This document shows, piece by piece, positions 1 through 8,009 of a stretch of 64,000 nt of DNA. The position numbers and the translations under genes were made by a program. The notes below the pieces were generated by a model. It saw nothing but the letters and a program-made list of their open reading frames with translations, did no database searches and had not been told where the DNA came from. Every line of letters starts with the position of its first letter. Position 1 is the first letter of the stretch. Source of the DNA: Arthrobacter agilis. GTDB taxonomy: Bacteria > Actinomycetota > Actinomycetes > Actinomycetales > Micrococcaceae. Location: NCBI RefSeq assembly GCF_002157505.1, contig NZ_NFSC01000031.1, positions 1 to 64,000 of the forward strand. Reading direction: 5' to 3'.

Positions 1-136
1 CGCGACTGCTGCGGTTGTGTGTCTGGCTGCGGTGGTGGGTTTGTACGTGGCTGACCGGAAAACTACTCACGCTTCGTTCCATCACCCGCACGGCCGCCAC
101 GGCGAGCCGCTCGTCCCTTCGGAGGTCCCCGGATGA
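1..136 (+). CDS. MFS transporter, 3' end only (second copy)
   Basis: This is the last part of a major facilitator transporter and runs in from outside the window. The 44 or so visible residues are a final hydrophobic segment followed by a His-rich polar tail. They are identical to the C-terminus of the full-length aromatic-acid-type transporter at 3450-4748, because this stretch lies in the perfect direct repeat 1-932 = 4613-5544. The stop codon overlaps the start of the next gene (ATGA at 133-136), so the two should be translationally coupled as in the other copy. Whether the 5' part is intact cannot be seen. Confidence 0.85.
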   Translation, partial: ATAAVVCLAAVVGLYVADRKTTHASFHHPHGRHGEPLVPSEVPG

Positions 137-879
137 CACTGATACAGCACACCGCAGCTGAGCCCCAAGCCGTCCTGGTACCGGAACCGGAGGATAGCGT
201 GTTCGACTTCGACCGGCTGCTGGACCCGGCACCGATGGCCCTCGAGACCGGTTACCGCCGCCTTGACTCAGGCGTCCTGCACGTCGCCGCCCGGACCGAC
301 ATGCACGGATGCACCGGTGAGATGTTCAGCTGGTGGTTCGGAAGCCGGCCCGGGCCCCGCGAGTACGGCTGGTGGCATCCCATCGATCACGGTGCCAGCT
401 CCTGGGCCGGAGGCACTCCAGGCGAGGCTGTCGGCTCGACCCACATCGTCACCGAGAAACTCACCGGCCTGCCCGACCAGGACCTGCTGATCGAGTTCCA
501 TGACCCGACCGAGTTCTTCACCGCGTCCGCTTACTCGGCCGCAGGTGCAGGCGGCACCGTTTCCACGGCGATCACCGGGCACGTGGGTTTCGGCCACGAT
601 GCTCCACGGCGCAAGGACGGCTCGGTGCTGGGCGGGCGTCTGCTGCACATCGGACGGGACACCGAATGGGGGCTGGTCATGCGCAGCCACTTCCTGCTCG
701 GCTATGACTTGCCAGGAACTGGCCTCACTGCTCAAGAGGTCACCGCCGAAGTCGACGAGGCGCTGGGCCCCAACCTCCTTCAACACGCCTACGACGAGTT
801 CACGTTCCTCTCACGGATCCTGCCGCCACTGCATGCCGCGGAGAACCGGGACAGAATCACCATCCCCCGGCCCTGGTAG
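133..879 (+). CDS. DAPG hydrolase (PhlG)-like zinc hydrolase, copy 1
   Basis: A 248-residue soluble protein that resembles the 2,4-diacetylphloroglucinol hydrolase family, which cleaves a C-C bond to remove an acyl group from a phloroglucinol ring. Family-type features are an aromatic patch (MFSWWF, residues 64-69), WHPIDH at 81-86, EFHDP at 121-125, RSH at 184-186 and HAYDE at 218-222. The H-x3-E spacing in the last matches the metal-binding helix known in PhlG; the metal role here is inferred. The start is supported by GGAGG 8 nt upstream and by the ATGA overlap with the transporter. The sequence is identical to the gene at 4745-5491. The true substrate is unknown; another acyl-aromatic is possible. 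Confidence 0.7.
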   Translation: MTLIQHTAAEPQAVLVPEPEDSVFDFDRLLDPAPMALETGYRRLDSGVLHVAARTDMHGCTGEMFSWWFGSRPGPREYGWWHPIDHGASSWAGGTPGEAVGSTHIVTEKLTGLPDQDLLIEFHDPTEFFTASAYSAAGAGGTVSTAITGHVGFGHDAPRRKDGSVLGGRLLHIGRDTEWGLVMRSHFLLGYDLPGTGLTAQEVTAEVDEALGPNLLQHAYDEFTFLSRILPPLHAAENRDRITIPRPW

Positions 880-898
880 AAAACCACACAACCGCCAC

Positions 899-932
899 AA
901 GAAGCGGGACGGACTCAACCGAGTCCGTCCCG
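899..932. terminator. Truncated terminator hairpin at the repeat edge
   Basis: Left arm 899-916, loop AACC 917-920, and only 12 of the 18 right-arm bases (921-932) remain before the sequence diverges from the intact hairpin at 5511-5550. A 12-bp stem is still possible, but the T-rich 3' side is lost. Confidence 0.7.
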
Positions 933-1457
933 AAGTGAGGGCCCGAGACTGCGGCGAGGGCGGCCCCCGCCGCCGGCGACGGCCTCGGCGAACACCGGGA
1001 ACCCGATCTTCTCCGCCGCCGGCGATCAGCTCGTCCACATCGGCGCTCGGACGCGACGACTCCAACACCTGGATACCGGCCGCCCGCGCCGCGACCAACG
1101 CCTTGACCTTGTTCCCGGCCAGTTCCAGCACATCCGCCGGCGGCCCACGAACGTGATCCCCGCATCCGCGGCCGCCCGGGCCAGGCCCGGGTTCTCCGAC
1201 AGGAACCCGTACCCCGGGTAGATCGCATCACAGCCGGCGTCCTTGGCGACCCGGATGATCTCACCGATATCCAGGTACGCCCGCACCGGGTGCCCCTCCA
1301 CCCCGATCAGGTACGCCTCATCGGCCTTCTGCCGATGGATCGAATTGCGGTCCTCGTGCGGGAACACCGCAACCGTCTTCGCCCCCACCTCACACCCGGC
1401 CCGAAAAGCACGAATGGCGATCTCGCCACGATTAGCTACCAGAATCTTCGAAAACAT
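933..1457 (-). pseudogene. pyc: Pyruvate carboxylase N-terminal fragment, frameshifted
   Basis: Reading from 1457, the first ~105 residues are a clear biotin-carboxylase N-terminus of the actinobacterial pyruvate carboxylase type (MFSKILVANRGEIAIRAF, then YPGYGFLSENP). The frame breaks near 1140, where one C seems to be missing. Homology continues in a second frame (LELAGNKVKALVAARAAG) and breaks again near 1020, then resumes in a third frame (AEKIGFPVFAEAVAGGGGR). It can be followed to about 958 and perhaps to the repeat edge at 933. A full enzyme has over 1100 residues, so the ATP-grasp core, carboxyltransferase and biotin domains are all gone. A normal ribosome site (GAAGGA) remains before the start. 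It is a dead remnant left at a recombination junction. Confidence 0.85.
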
Positions 1458-1609
1458 CGGTGTCCTTCAAGAGTGATGGTGCGAACGTTCACCTCCCTGC
1501 TGATGGTGCCGGCAGGGAGGTGAACGGGGGAGGGGAGCGGCTGGAACGACAGCAGTGGGTGGGGCTTAGAGTGCGGCTGCGTCCAGTAGGGGTCCAACCA
1601 GGCTTGCTG

Positions 1610-3226
1610 CTAAGCGGTGGCGAGGTGTCGGGTGCGAAGCCCTGCGAGGAAGCCCAGGGCCAAATCCCTGGTGTGGGCGGCGGAGGCGGTTCCGTACAAG
1701 TGGAAATCCGGTCTGATCAGGACTGCGTCGACCGGGGCGGTGGGGGTGCCGAGGGAGTCAAACCATTGGTGGTAGGTTCCGTCGATGTCATCGATGATTT
1801 CCGTACCGCTGGAGACGTGGCTGTCCTCTTCAAAGCTGGCCAGGCGGATCCCGAGGAGACCTAAGCGCTTCTGGTCGTCCCTTGAGATGACCGCGAGCAT
1901 GGAGCTGCGTTTGGTGAGAAGAACGCCAGGGCCACCCAGTAGGTCATCCAATAGCATTGTGGTTTGCCTGGGTCCCGTGACGCGCCCCTGGATGGCGAGT
2001 TCACCGCCGTGCGGACCGGTGTGGAGACCGTGGCCAAGCCCGGGACGGGGAGGGGCCGGCGCTTTCCGGGTCGTTGCCCATTCAGCGATCATGCGCTCAT
2101 CTCGTGCCGCTGCATCGTTCGGGTCCGTGAGGCAGATGACCTGCCCAAGACTTACTGAGAATCTCACGAAGGCGATGGCATGCTGGGACCGCTCCGGTCC
2201 GTAGGTGTCCAGCAGGGAATCGTCGGCGAGGCCGTCGATGACCGCTGACAGTTTCCAGGCCAGATTCATAGCATCGCGGACACCGGCTCCGAGTCCCTGA
2301 CCGGCGAACGGGGGCATCAGGTGGGCCGCGTCGCCGGCAAGGAGAATCCGCCCCCGGCGCCACTCCGTGGCCCAGCACGCCTGGAAGGTGTACACCGAGT
2401 GCCGTTCGAGCTCCGCGTTTTCCGCAGTGACGCCGTAAGGGGCCAGCAGCTCCCACGCCTTTTCGGTGCGGTTCAGTTCTTCCCTTGTTTCCCCCGGCAG
2501 GCGCATGAACTCCCAGCGGCGCCGTCCGGGCCCGCCGGGGACCATCGTGGCCGGACGGGCGGTATCGCACAGCTGGTTGGCGACATGGGGGAAATTGAGG
2601 CCAGGCCCCGGTTTGACGTCGACGACGAGCCAGTCGTAGAAGAAGCCCTCGTCGTGCCATTCAATTCCGGCGTGCTGGCGCACGGCACTGTTGGCCCCGT
2701 CGGCACCGATGAGCCAACCGGACACGGCAGTGACCTGCTCACCGTCACTGGTTCTGCTGAGTTTGACGCGGATGCTGTCCTTGTCCTGGGATATGTCCCC
2801 GGCTTCCCAGCCCCGGAGAATAGTGACCGTGGGCAGTTCCTCGACCAGCGCATCAAGGCGGTCCTCCAGCGCCGGCTGGTTGAAGAAGTAGGTGTTGTAC
2901 CAGCCCGATTCCCCACGCCCGCTCCAGTCGACCTCGACAAGCGTCTGCCCCTGACCGTTCCGCCAGACATACATATCGTCATAAGGTTCAGTCGCCTCGG
3001 GAATGCTGTCGGGGGAGAGCCCGACGGACTGCAGGATGCGTGCAAAATCCGAGCAGTGTGTCACGGCGCGGGGAAGCGGGTAGCCGGTTTCCTTGCGGTC
3101 GACGACGAGCACCCGGTGCCCGCGGCGTCCGAGCTGGAGCGCGAGCAGCTTCCCCACGGGTCCGAACCCGACGATGGTCACGTCTGCGCTGTGTAAGCCA
3201 GGTCCACCGATGGTCTTCATTGACAT
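1610..3226 (-). CDS. FAD-dependent aromatic monooxygenase (MhpA/PheA-type)
   Basis: A flavoprotein hydroxylase of about 538 residues. It has the Rossmann FAD motif near the N-terminus (VGFGPVGKLLALQLGRRGH), the ADGANSAVR DG-motif in the middle and the GDAAHLMPPFAGQG motif that contacts FAD and NAD(P)H. This is the layout of class A phenol and hydroxyphenylpropionate hydroxylases, which add one oxygen to an aromatic ring. I chose the ATG at 3226 because it follows an AAAGG site; a GTG at 3271 is in frame but has no good site. It is divergent from the MFS transporter, with paired operators between them, so it most likely hydroxylates the ring compound that transporter imports. The substrate is not deducible. 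Confidence 0.85.
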   Translation of the reverse strand: MSMKTIGGPGLHSADVTIVGFGPVGKLLALQLGRRGHRVLVVDRKETGYPLPRAVTHCSDFARILQSVGLSPDSIPEATEPYDDMYVWRNGQGQTLVEVDWSGRGESGWYNTYFFNQPALEDRLDALVEELPTVTILRGWEAGDISQDKDSIRVKLSRTSDGEQVTAVSGWLIGADGANSAVRQHAGIEWHDEGFFYDWLVVDVKPGPGLNFPHVANQLCDTARPATMVPGGPGRRRWEFMRLPGETREELNRTEKAWELLAPYGVTAENAELERHSVYTFQACWATEWRRGRILLAGDAAHLMPPFAGQGLGAGVRDAMNLAWKLSAVIDGLADDSLLDTYGPERSQHAIAFVRFSVSLGQVICLTDPNDAAARDERMIAEWATTRKAPAPPRPGLGHGLHTGPHGGELAIQGRVTGPRQTTMLLDDLLGGPGVLLTKRSSMLAVISRDDQKRLGLLGIRLASFEEDSHVSSGTEIIDDIDGTYHQWFDSLGTPTAPVDAVLIRPDFHLYGTASAAHTRDLALGFLAGLRTRHLATA

Positions 3227-3303
3227 GCCTTTCAATTTCAAACCTCTACATCGAGGTATCACTGCATCCACCGTAGGGAGCAGAACGTGACTTGACTCAC
3301 ATG

Positions 3304-3393
3304 CTGTCCCGGTACGCGGGACAGTAGTTACTCCAGGTGATCACGTGTCCCGGATCTTGGGACAGGTGTGTTGTCCAGGTCACACTCTGTCCC
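3304..3393. promoter_or_regulatory. Phased operator array between monooxygenase and transporter
   Basis: Two inverted repeats of the form TGTCCC-N7-GGGACA lie at 3305-3323 and 3346-3364. The first extends to a perfect 8-bp arm pair (3304-3324). Their starts are 41 bp apart, close to four helical turns. A further TGTCCC half-site sits at 3388-3393, 42 bp on. Their place between divergent catabolic genes suggests the binding site of the nearby IclR protein (5527-6291), which is inference. Confidence 0.7.
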
Positions 3394-3449
3394 CACCATG
3401 GCAATGGAGAGCCGCCCAAGGAGGTGCGGCCCCACTTGGAGGAGCACGA

Positions 3450-4748
3450 ATGTTTACACCATCTGCTGCCGCTGCCGACGCCCCAAAGACGGGGAAGTCG
3501 AATTCGGGGATCATCGCGCTGTGCATGCTCATTACCGTGATCGAGGGCTACAACCTGATCGTGTTCGGGCAGGTTGTCCCGCTCATCCTCAGAGATCAGT
3601 CCATGGGCATCACGGACCAGGCAATCGGCCTGATCGGCGGCGTCGTCTACATCGGAGCGATCCTGGGCGCGCTGATCGCCCCGCTGCTGGGGGAGCGGCT
3701 CGGCCGTAAGGCTGTCCTGGCCGGAGCTGTCGCGGTATTCGCCGCAGCCGCCGCGCTTACCGGGCTCTCCCCGGACGGCCTCGTCATGGGTCTGGCCCGC
3801 TTCCTGGCCGGTCTTGGCGTGGGAGCGGCGCTGACAACAGCGATGACCGTGGCGCGGAACAACGCCCCCGCCCGGCGCGGATCCCTGGTCATCACCATCA
3901 CCATGGCCGGAATTCCGCTCGGCGGCGTCGTTGCGGCCCTCATTGCCGTTCCGGTACTGCCGGCCTTCGGATGGCGCCCGATGTTCTTCATCGGTACGGC
4001 CCTTACCGCTGCGATCCTGGTTGCCGTCCTTCTGACGAAGTTCCCGGTCACCACCGAGCCGGAAATCGCCGGCCGCACCTGGACAACCCGCCACAAGCTG
4101 GCAGCCGTCTTCTCGGGCCGCGGGGCAGTGGTGGCGCTGATCATCGCAGCATGTGCTGTCGCGAACATGGTCGCCTGGCAGGGCATGAACGTATGGGTCG
4201 TCGAAGCGATGATCGGCCTTGGGCTGAACCTGCAGGTCGCTTTGCTGTTCAGTTTCATCCTCACCGGTGCCGCAGTGATCGGCTCTTTCATTACCGCCTG
4301 GATCGCAGACCGCTGGGGAGCTTCCCTCGCGGCCGTCCTCACCGGAGCATGCACCCTTGTGGGGTTGGTGGGCATCCTGGCCTTGCCCTTCTCGGCGCCG
4401 CTGGCCATAACCTGCATCGCGCTCATGGGTATCGGTGGGCACTCGACGATGAACCTCGTGCACACTGCAACCTCTGACATCTATCCGCTTCCGGCCCGGG
4501 CAACGGCCCTGGGCTGGTCAAACGGCACCTCCTTTATTGGTGCCTTCCTCGGCCCGACCCTGGGCGGGGCCGCGATCGCCACCGGTGGATCACCTAGTGT
4601 CTTTGGCACCTTCGCGACTGCTGCGGTTGTGTGTCTGGCTGCGGTGGTGGGTTTGTACGTGGCTGACCGGAAAACTACTCACGCTTCGTTCCATCACCCG
4701 CACGGCCGCCACGGCGAGCCGCTCGTCCCTTCGGAGGTCCCCGGATGA
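3450..4748 (+). CDS. MFS transporter, aromatic acid:H+ symporter type
   Basis: A 432-residue integral membrane protein with about 12 hydrophobic segments. It resembles the aromatic acid:H+ symporter family (PcaK, BenK, MhpT), including the short charged loop after the second helix (GERLGRKAV) and the early EGYNLIVFG segment where that family usually has a Glu/Asp in helix 1. The start at 3450 follows GGAGG; a longer frame from 3345 runs through the operators and is unlikely to be translated. The last codons overlap the PhlG-like gene by ATGA. It probably imports the aromatic substrate used by the neighbouring monooxygenase and hydrolase. Confidence 0.85.
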   Translation: MFTPSAAAADAPKTGKSNSGIIALCMLITVIEGYNLIVFGQVVPLILRDQSMGITDQAIGLIGGVVYIGAILGALIAPLLGERLGRKAVLAGAVAVFAAAAALTGLSPDGLVMGLARFLAGLGVGAALTTAMTVARNNAPARRGSLVITITMAGIPLGGVVAALIAVPVLPAFGWRPMFFIGTALTAAILVAVLLTKFPVTTEPEIAGRTWTTRHKLAAVFSGRGAVVALIIAACAVANMVAWQGMNVWVVEAMIGLGLNLQVALLFSFILTGAAVIGSFITAWIADRWGASLAAVLTGACTLVGLVGILALPFSAPLAITCIALMGIGGHSTMNLVHTATSDIYPLPARATALGWSNGTSFIGAFLGPTLGGAAIATGGSPSVFGTFATAAVVCLAAVVGLYVADRKTTHASFHHPHGRHGEPLVPSEVPG

Positions 4749-5544
4749 CACTGATACAGCACACCGCAGCTGAGCCCCAAGCCGTCCTGGTACCGGAACC
4801 GGAGGATAGCGTGTTCGACTTCGACCGGCTGCTGGACCCGGCACCGATGGCCCTCGAGACCGGTTACCGCCGCCTTGACTCAGGCGTCCTGCACGTCGCC
4901 GCCCGGACCGACATGCACGGATGCACCGGTGAGATGTTCAGCTGGTGGTTCGGAAGCCGGCCCGGGCCCCGCGAGTACGGCTGGTGGCATCCCATCGATC
5001 ACGGTGCCAGCTCCTGGGCCGGAGGCACTCCAGGCGAGGCTGTCGGCTCGACCCACATCGTCACCGAGAAACTCACCGGCCTGCCCGACCAGGACCTGCT
5101 GATCGAGTTCCATGACCCGACCGAGTTCTTCACCGCGTCCGCTTACTCGGCCGCAGGTGCAGGCGGCACCGTTTCCACGGCGATCACCGGGCACGTGGGT
5201 TTCGGCCACGATGCTCCACGGCGCAAGGACGGCTCGGTGCTGGGCGGGCGTCTGCTGCACATCGGACGGGACACCGAATGGGGGCTGGTCATGCGCAGCC
5301 ACTTCCTGCTCGGCTATGACTTGCCAGGAACTGGCCTCACTGCTCAAGAGGTCACCGCCGAAGTCGACGAGGCGCTGGGCCCCAACCTCCTTCAACACGC
5401 CTACGACGAGTTCACGTTCCTCTCACGGATCCTGCCGCCACTGCATGCCGCGGAGAACCGGGACAGAATCACCATCCCCCGGCCCTGGTAGAAAACCACA
5501 CAACCGCCACAAGAAGCGGGACGGACTCAACCGAGTCCGTCCCG
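4613..5544. repeat. Perfect 932-bp direct repeat, copy 2
   Basis: Second copy of the repeat at 1-932. Here it is embedded in what looks like the original setting: the transporter is full length and the hairpin at the right edge is complete. Confidence 0.95.
4745..5491 (+). CDS. DAPG hydrolase (PhlG)-like zinc hydrolase, copy 2
   Basis: Identical to the 248-residue protein at 133-879, with the same WHPIDH, EFHDP, RSH and H-x3-E signatures. It is co-transcribed and translationally coupled (ATGA) with the complete MFS transporter upstream and ends just before an 18-bp terminator hairpin. PhlG-family enzymes remove an acetyl group from an acylphloroglucinol by C-C bond hydrolysis. With an importer and an aromatic hydroxylase beside it, a role in degrading an acyl-phenol is likely. 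Having two identical copies may raise dosage. Confidence 0.72.
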   Translation: MTLIQHTAAEPQAVLVPEPEDSVFDFDRLLDPAPMALETGYRRLDSGVLHVAARTDMHGCTGEMFSWWFGSRPGPREYGWWHPIDHGASSWAGGTPGEAVGSTHIVTEKLTGLPDQDLLIEFHDPTEFFTASAYSAAGAGGTVSTAITGHVGFGHDAPRRKDGSVLGGRLLHIGRDTEWGLVMRSHFLLGYDLPGTGLTAQEVTAEVDEALGPNLLQHAYDEFTFLSRILPPLHAAENRDRITIPRPW

Positions 5545-5550
5545 CTTCTT
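5511..5550. terminator. Bidirectional 18-bp terminator hairpin
   Basis: Perfect arms 5511-5528 and 5533-5550 with loop AACC. It lies between the convergent PhlG-like gene and the IclR gene. The last codons of the IclR gene, up to its stop at 5527, are part of the hairpin. The flanks give a short T-rich tail on the plus strand (CTTCTT). Confidence 0.85.
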
Positions 5551-6291
5551 CAGTTCCAGATGTTTCCTCGCACCCGACAGGTCGATGACGGGGTTGAGCT
5601 CCTTCAAGCCCTCCAAAGCTGCTGTGCTCTTGGCGCCGAAGCGGCTTGTCGGCATGACAACAGCAATGGCCTGCAGTGCACCGGTGGGACCGATCATTGC
5701 TGTGGCGAGGGCGCAGATGCCCACATTATGTTCTTCAATGTCCACGGCCACGCCGACGTGTCGAATGAGGTCGACTTCGTCCTGAAGCTGCACCCTGTTG
5801 GTGATGGTGCTGTCCGTGAACCGTTCGAGCTCCTGGGGGAGAAGGTTTTCGGCCCGGGTTGCCGGAAGCGCCGCCAGCAGGGCCTTGCCGATGCAGCTGG
5901 CATGCAGGGAAAAACTTCTGCCGACCTTGGTGACACCCTTCAGCCGCTCAGGGGAGGCGACCTGATCGACGATGACGACTTCGCGGCCACTGAAGATGGC
6001 CAGTTCAGCGTTTTCGTTCGTGGCCCGTGCCAGGGAAACAAGCTGTCCTCGATTGGCGCTGAGCAGGTGGAGATGTCCGGCCATGCCGAATTTCAGCACG
6101 CCCGGACCCAGAGCGTAGCCGGGCCGGCCCGGCGCGCGCACCACGTAAAGCTCTTCCTCCAGAGCCTGAATGGTCCGGTGCACGGAGGAACGGGGAAGGC
6201 CTGTGCGGGTAGCAAGTTCGGACAGGCTAAGAGGCCCTCGGCTTTCAGCGAGGGCGTCCAGGACCAGGCTGACGCGGGAGAGAGTTGTCAC
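5527..6291 (-). CDS. IclR family transcriptional regulator
   Basis: A 254-residue regulator with an N-terminal winged helix-turn-helix (about residues 5-65, including LSELATRTGLPRSSVHRTIQ) and the C-terminal IclR effector domain (SLHASCIGKALLA; the late segment AIAVVMPTSRF). IclR proteins often control aromatic catabolism from a gene beside the target operon, so this is the best candidate for the TGTCCC-N7-GGGACA sites at 3304-3393. Its C-terminal KKRDGLG is encoded by the terminator hairpin shared with the convergent hydrolase gene. The gene lies 29 nt after the SnoaL-like gene on the same strand. Confidence 0.88.
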   Translation of the reverse strand: MTTLSRVSLVLDALAESRGPLSLSELATRTGLPRSSVHRTIQALEEELYVVRAPGRPGYALGPGVLKFGMAGHLHLLSANRGQLVSLARATNENAELAIFSGREVVIVDQVASPERLKGVTKVGRSFSLHASCIGKALLAALPATRAENLLPQELERFTDSTITNRVQLQDEVDLIRHVGVAVDIEEHNVGICALATAMIGPTGALQAIAVVMPTSRFGAKSTAALEGLKELNPVIDLSGARKHLELKKRDGLG

Positions 6292-6320
6292 GGCTTCATC
6301 ACCGGAGGATCAAGTGCCAC

Positions 6321-6722
6321 TCAGGTTCCGGCCGTCCAGATACGGCTGACTTTCAACTGCATCAAGGACCAATCCACGCCGTCCACCAGTAGCTCATATT
6401 GGCCGAGCGTGTGCACCAACGGGGCATCGCCGCCCAAAAGCCATCGGGTGTAGTGGGCAGTGGCAAGCCACTGCCCTTCCTCCTGGGCGGGGTTCACGAT
6501 CAGGTTGCTGACGTCGTGCCGGTGCTCTTCGGGGCTACTCCATAACTGCGTGAACAGCTGCCGCGCCCCCGCGGGATCCATGGACCCGGCAGTGGGGAAG
6601 TGGACCTGAGTGCTTCCCAGCAAGTCGACAACGGCGTCGACGTCCTTGCGGTCTGCGATGGCCACGTACGTGTGCAGGAGATTCGCGATCTGATGTCTGG
6701 CCTCAGCGGCGTGGATGCTCAT
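6321..6722 (-). CDS. SnoaL-like / NTF2-fold protein
   Basis: A 133-residue protein of the SnoaL-like polyketide cyclase/NTF2 superfamily. The pattern is an N-terminal helix (IANLLHTYVAIADRKDVDAVVDLL), a RHDVSNLIV strand and a C-terminal strand ending KVSRIW. Family members are small enzymes, isomerases or dioxygenase beta-subunit-like partners. The ATG at 6722 overlaps the stop of the DUF3500 gene (ATGA), which implies coupled translation and possibly equal amounts of the two proteins. No catalytic residues can be assigned. Confidence 0.75.
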   Translation of the reverse strand: MSIHAAEARHQIANLLHTYVAIADRKDVDAVVDLLGSTQVHFPTAGSMDPAGARQLFTQLWSSPEEHRHDVSNLIVNPAQEEGQWLATAHYTRWLLGGDAPLVHTLGQYELLVDGVDWSLMQLKVSRIWTAGT

Positions 6723-7978
6723 CGCGCCCGTTCCGAATGTGCTGCCTGCCATTGGCGGACCCAGGACCGGCCGTAGTCGTTACCATGCGGGGTCCGCAGA
6801 ACGGTGTGGACATGGAACTGTTTGGGCGTGCGGTAGTCGAGGAAGACCCCGCAGTGATGATCCAGTTCGGCGATGACAACGGGGGACTGAATTCGGTAGT
6901 AGAAGACATCACCGGGGTCGTGTCCGCCGATCCAGGAGAACCAGGTCTCGTCCAGGTGTTCCCGGACCTCGCGCATCCGCGCTGCGCGGGGGCCCTCCGG
7001 CAATGGAAGTACGAATTGTTCGACGATGGAGAGGGCGATCTGCTGCGCCGTGGCTGGCATGTCCGCCACACGGATCCCTTCGAAGGGGATGATCCGGTTG
7101 TCCTGGAACGCGCCGGCGAGGTGCCGTTCGTCTCCGGGATGCACCCGGCCCTCCGGCATGGCCGGATCGACCATTCGCTGGTAGATCGTCGCGGTGGCTT
7201 GTTGCCCGGCGGGCAGGGCGGCCATGAGGTCGATGCCGAGCTTGATGCGGTCTTTGAAGGCAGCAGTGCCGACGTGGGGGCCCTCGTCGATCTCGTTGGG
7301 TTCGGCTCCGAAAAAGACCGGGCTGAGGGACATGCGTCCTTCGACGACCAGGCAGTTGACTGCGCAGTGGTGCCCGTACAGCTGCCATCCCCATGGAGCG
7401 GTCTGATGCGGGGTCCCGTAGAGGGCGAAGTTGTAGCTGAACTCGTTCAGGACGCTTTCGAGTCGCACGACCTCTCCAAGGAAACCGTTGATCAGCATCA
7501 TGCCGTGTGCGAGTTGATATCCCTCCGGGCTTAGTGATGCTCTCATGAGCGCCAGCGCCTTCTCGCGGACCTCCCGGGGCTGGAACTCAAGCCTGAGGCC
7601 GGTATCGAACTGCATGAATTCGGGATTGGCCCAGGTCTGCCACTCCACGGCGTCCACCGGGTAAGTAAGCTTCTCCCGGTCCTCGGCGGAAACGGTGGCC
7701 AACAGAGCTTCGGCTGCCTCGACCATGGCGGCAAGCGGAGCTTCCTCGCCCGGCACCGCCGGCGCGAAAGGGTAGAGACCTTCGCGCAGGGCGCCGTCTT
7801 CCGTGACTCCACGGAATTCATTGAGGTAGAGAGGCGTCCAGCCCTTGATCAGATCACCGGTGAAGGTTCCCTCCTGCCGGGCGGCCTGGCGGTAGGCGTA
7901 CGCGTCGAGGCCCTTCACGTCTTCAATACGGGGATGGCCTTCTGGGAAGAGGTACTGGCGAAATTCTGCTGTGCTCAT
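6719..7978 (-). CDS. DUF3500 family protein
   Basis: A 419-residue soluble protein matching the DUF3500 family, whose biochemical function I do not know. Visible family-like features are WGWQLYGHHCAVNCLV in the middle, FFGAEPNEID just after, and AELDHHCGVFL with FHVHTVLRTPHGNDYG near the C-terminus. These His-rich stretches would suit a metal site. The start at 7978 follows GAAGGAG. It heads an operon with the coupled SnoaL-like gene and the IclR gene, next to a GntR regulator and a FAH-family enzyme. The context points to a catabolic enzyme acting on an aromatic or ring-derived intermediate. Confidence 0.78.
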   Translation of the reverse strand: MSTAEFRQYLFPEGHPRIEDVKGLDAYAYRQAARQEGTFTGDLIKGWTPLYLNEFRGVTEDGALREGLYPFAPAVPGEEAPLAAMVEAAEALLATVSAEDREKLTYPVDAVEWQTWANPEFMQFDTGLRLEFQPREVREKALALMRASLSPEGYQLAHGMMLINGFLGEVVRLESVLNEFSYNFALYGTPHQTAPWGWQLYGHHCAVNCLVVEGRMSLSPVFFGAEPNEIDEGPHVGTAAFKDRIKLGIDLMAALPAGQQATATIYQRMVDPAMPEGRVHPGDERHLAGAFQDNRIIPFEGIRVADMPATAQQIALSIVEQFVLPLPEGPRAARMREVREHLDETWFSWIGGHDPGDVFYYRIQSPVVIAELDHHCGVFLDYRTPKQFHVHTVLRTPHGNDYGRSWVRQWQAAHSERAR

Positions 7979-8009
7979 GGGCGCACTCCTTCGTGCTCGG
8001 ATGATCGGG

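Larger units (their letters stand above)
1..932. repeat. Perfect 932-bp direct repeat, copy 1
   Basis: Bases 1-932 match 4613-5544 at a constant offset of 4612. The repeat carries the MFS 3' end, the complete PhlG-like hydrolase gene and most of a terminator hairpin. All reading frames across it are identical between copies, so I see no divergence. The left edge is outside the window. The right edge is at 932/933, inside the right arm of the hairpin. Either a very recent duplication or an assembly artefact would explain the lack of any substitution. Confidence 0.95.

Noticed and set aside
3345-3449. N-terminal extension of the MFS transporter
   Set aside because: It runs through the operator array, is not hydrophobic like the rest, and the ATG at 3450 has a good GGAGG site.
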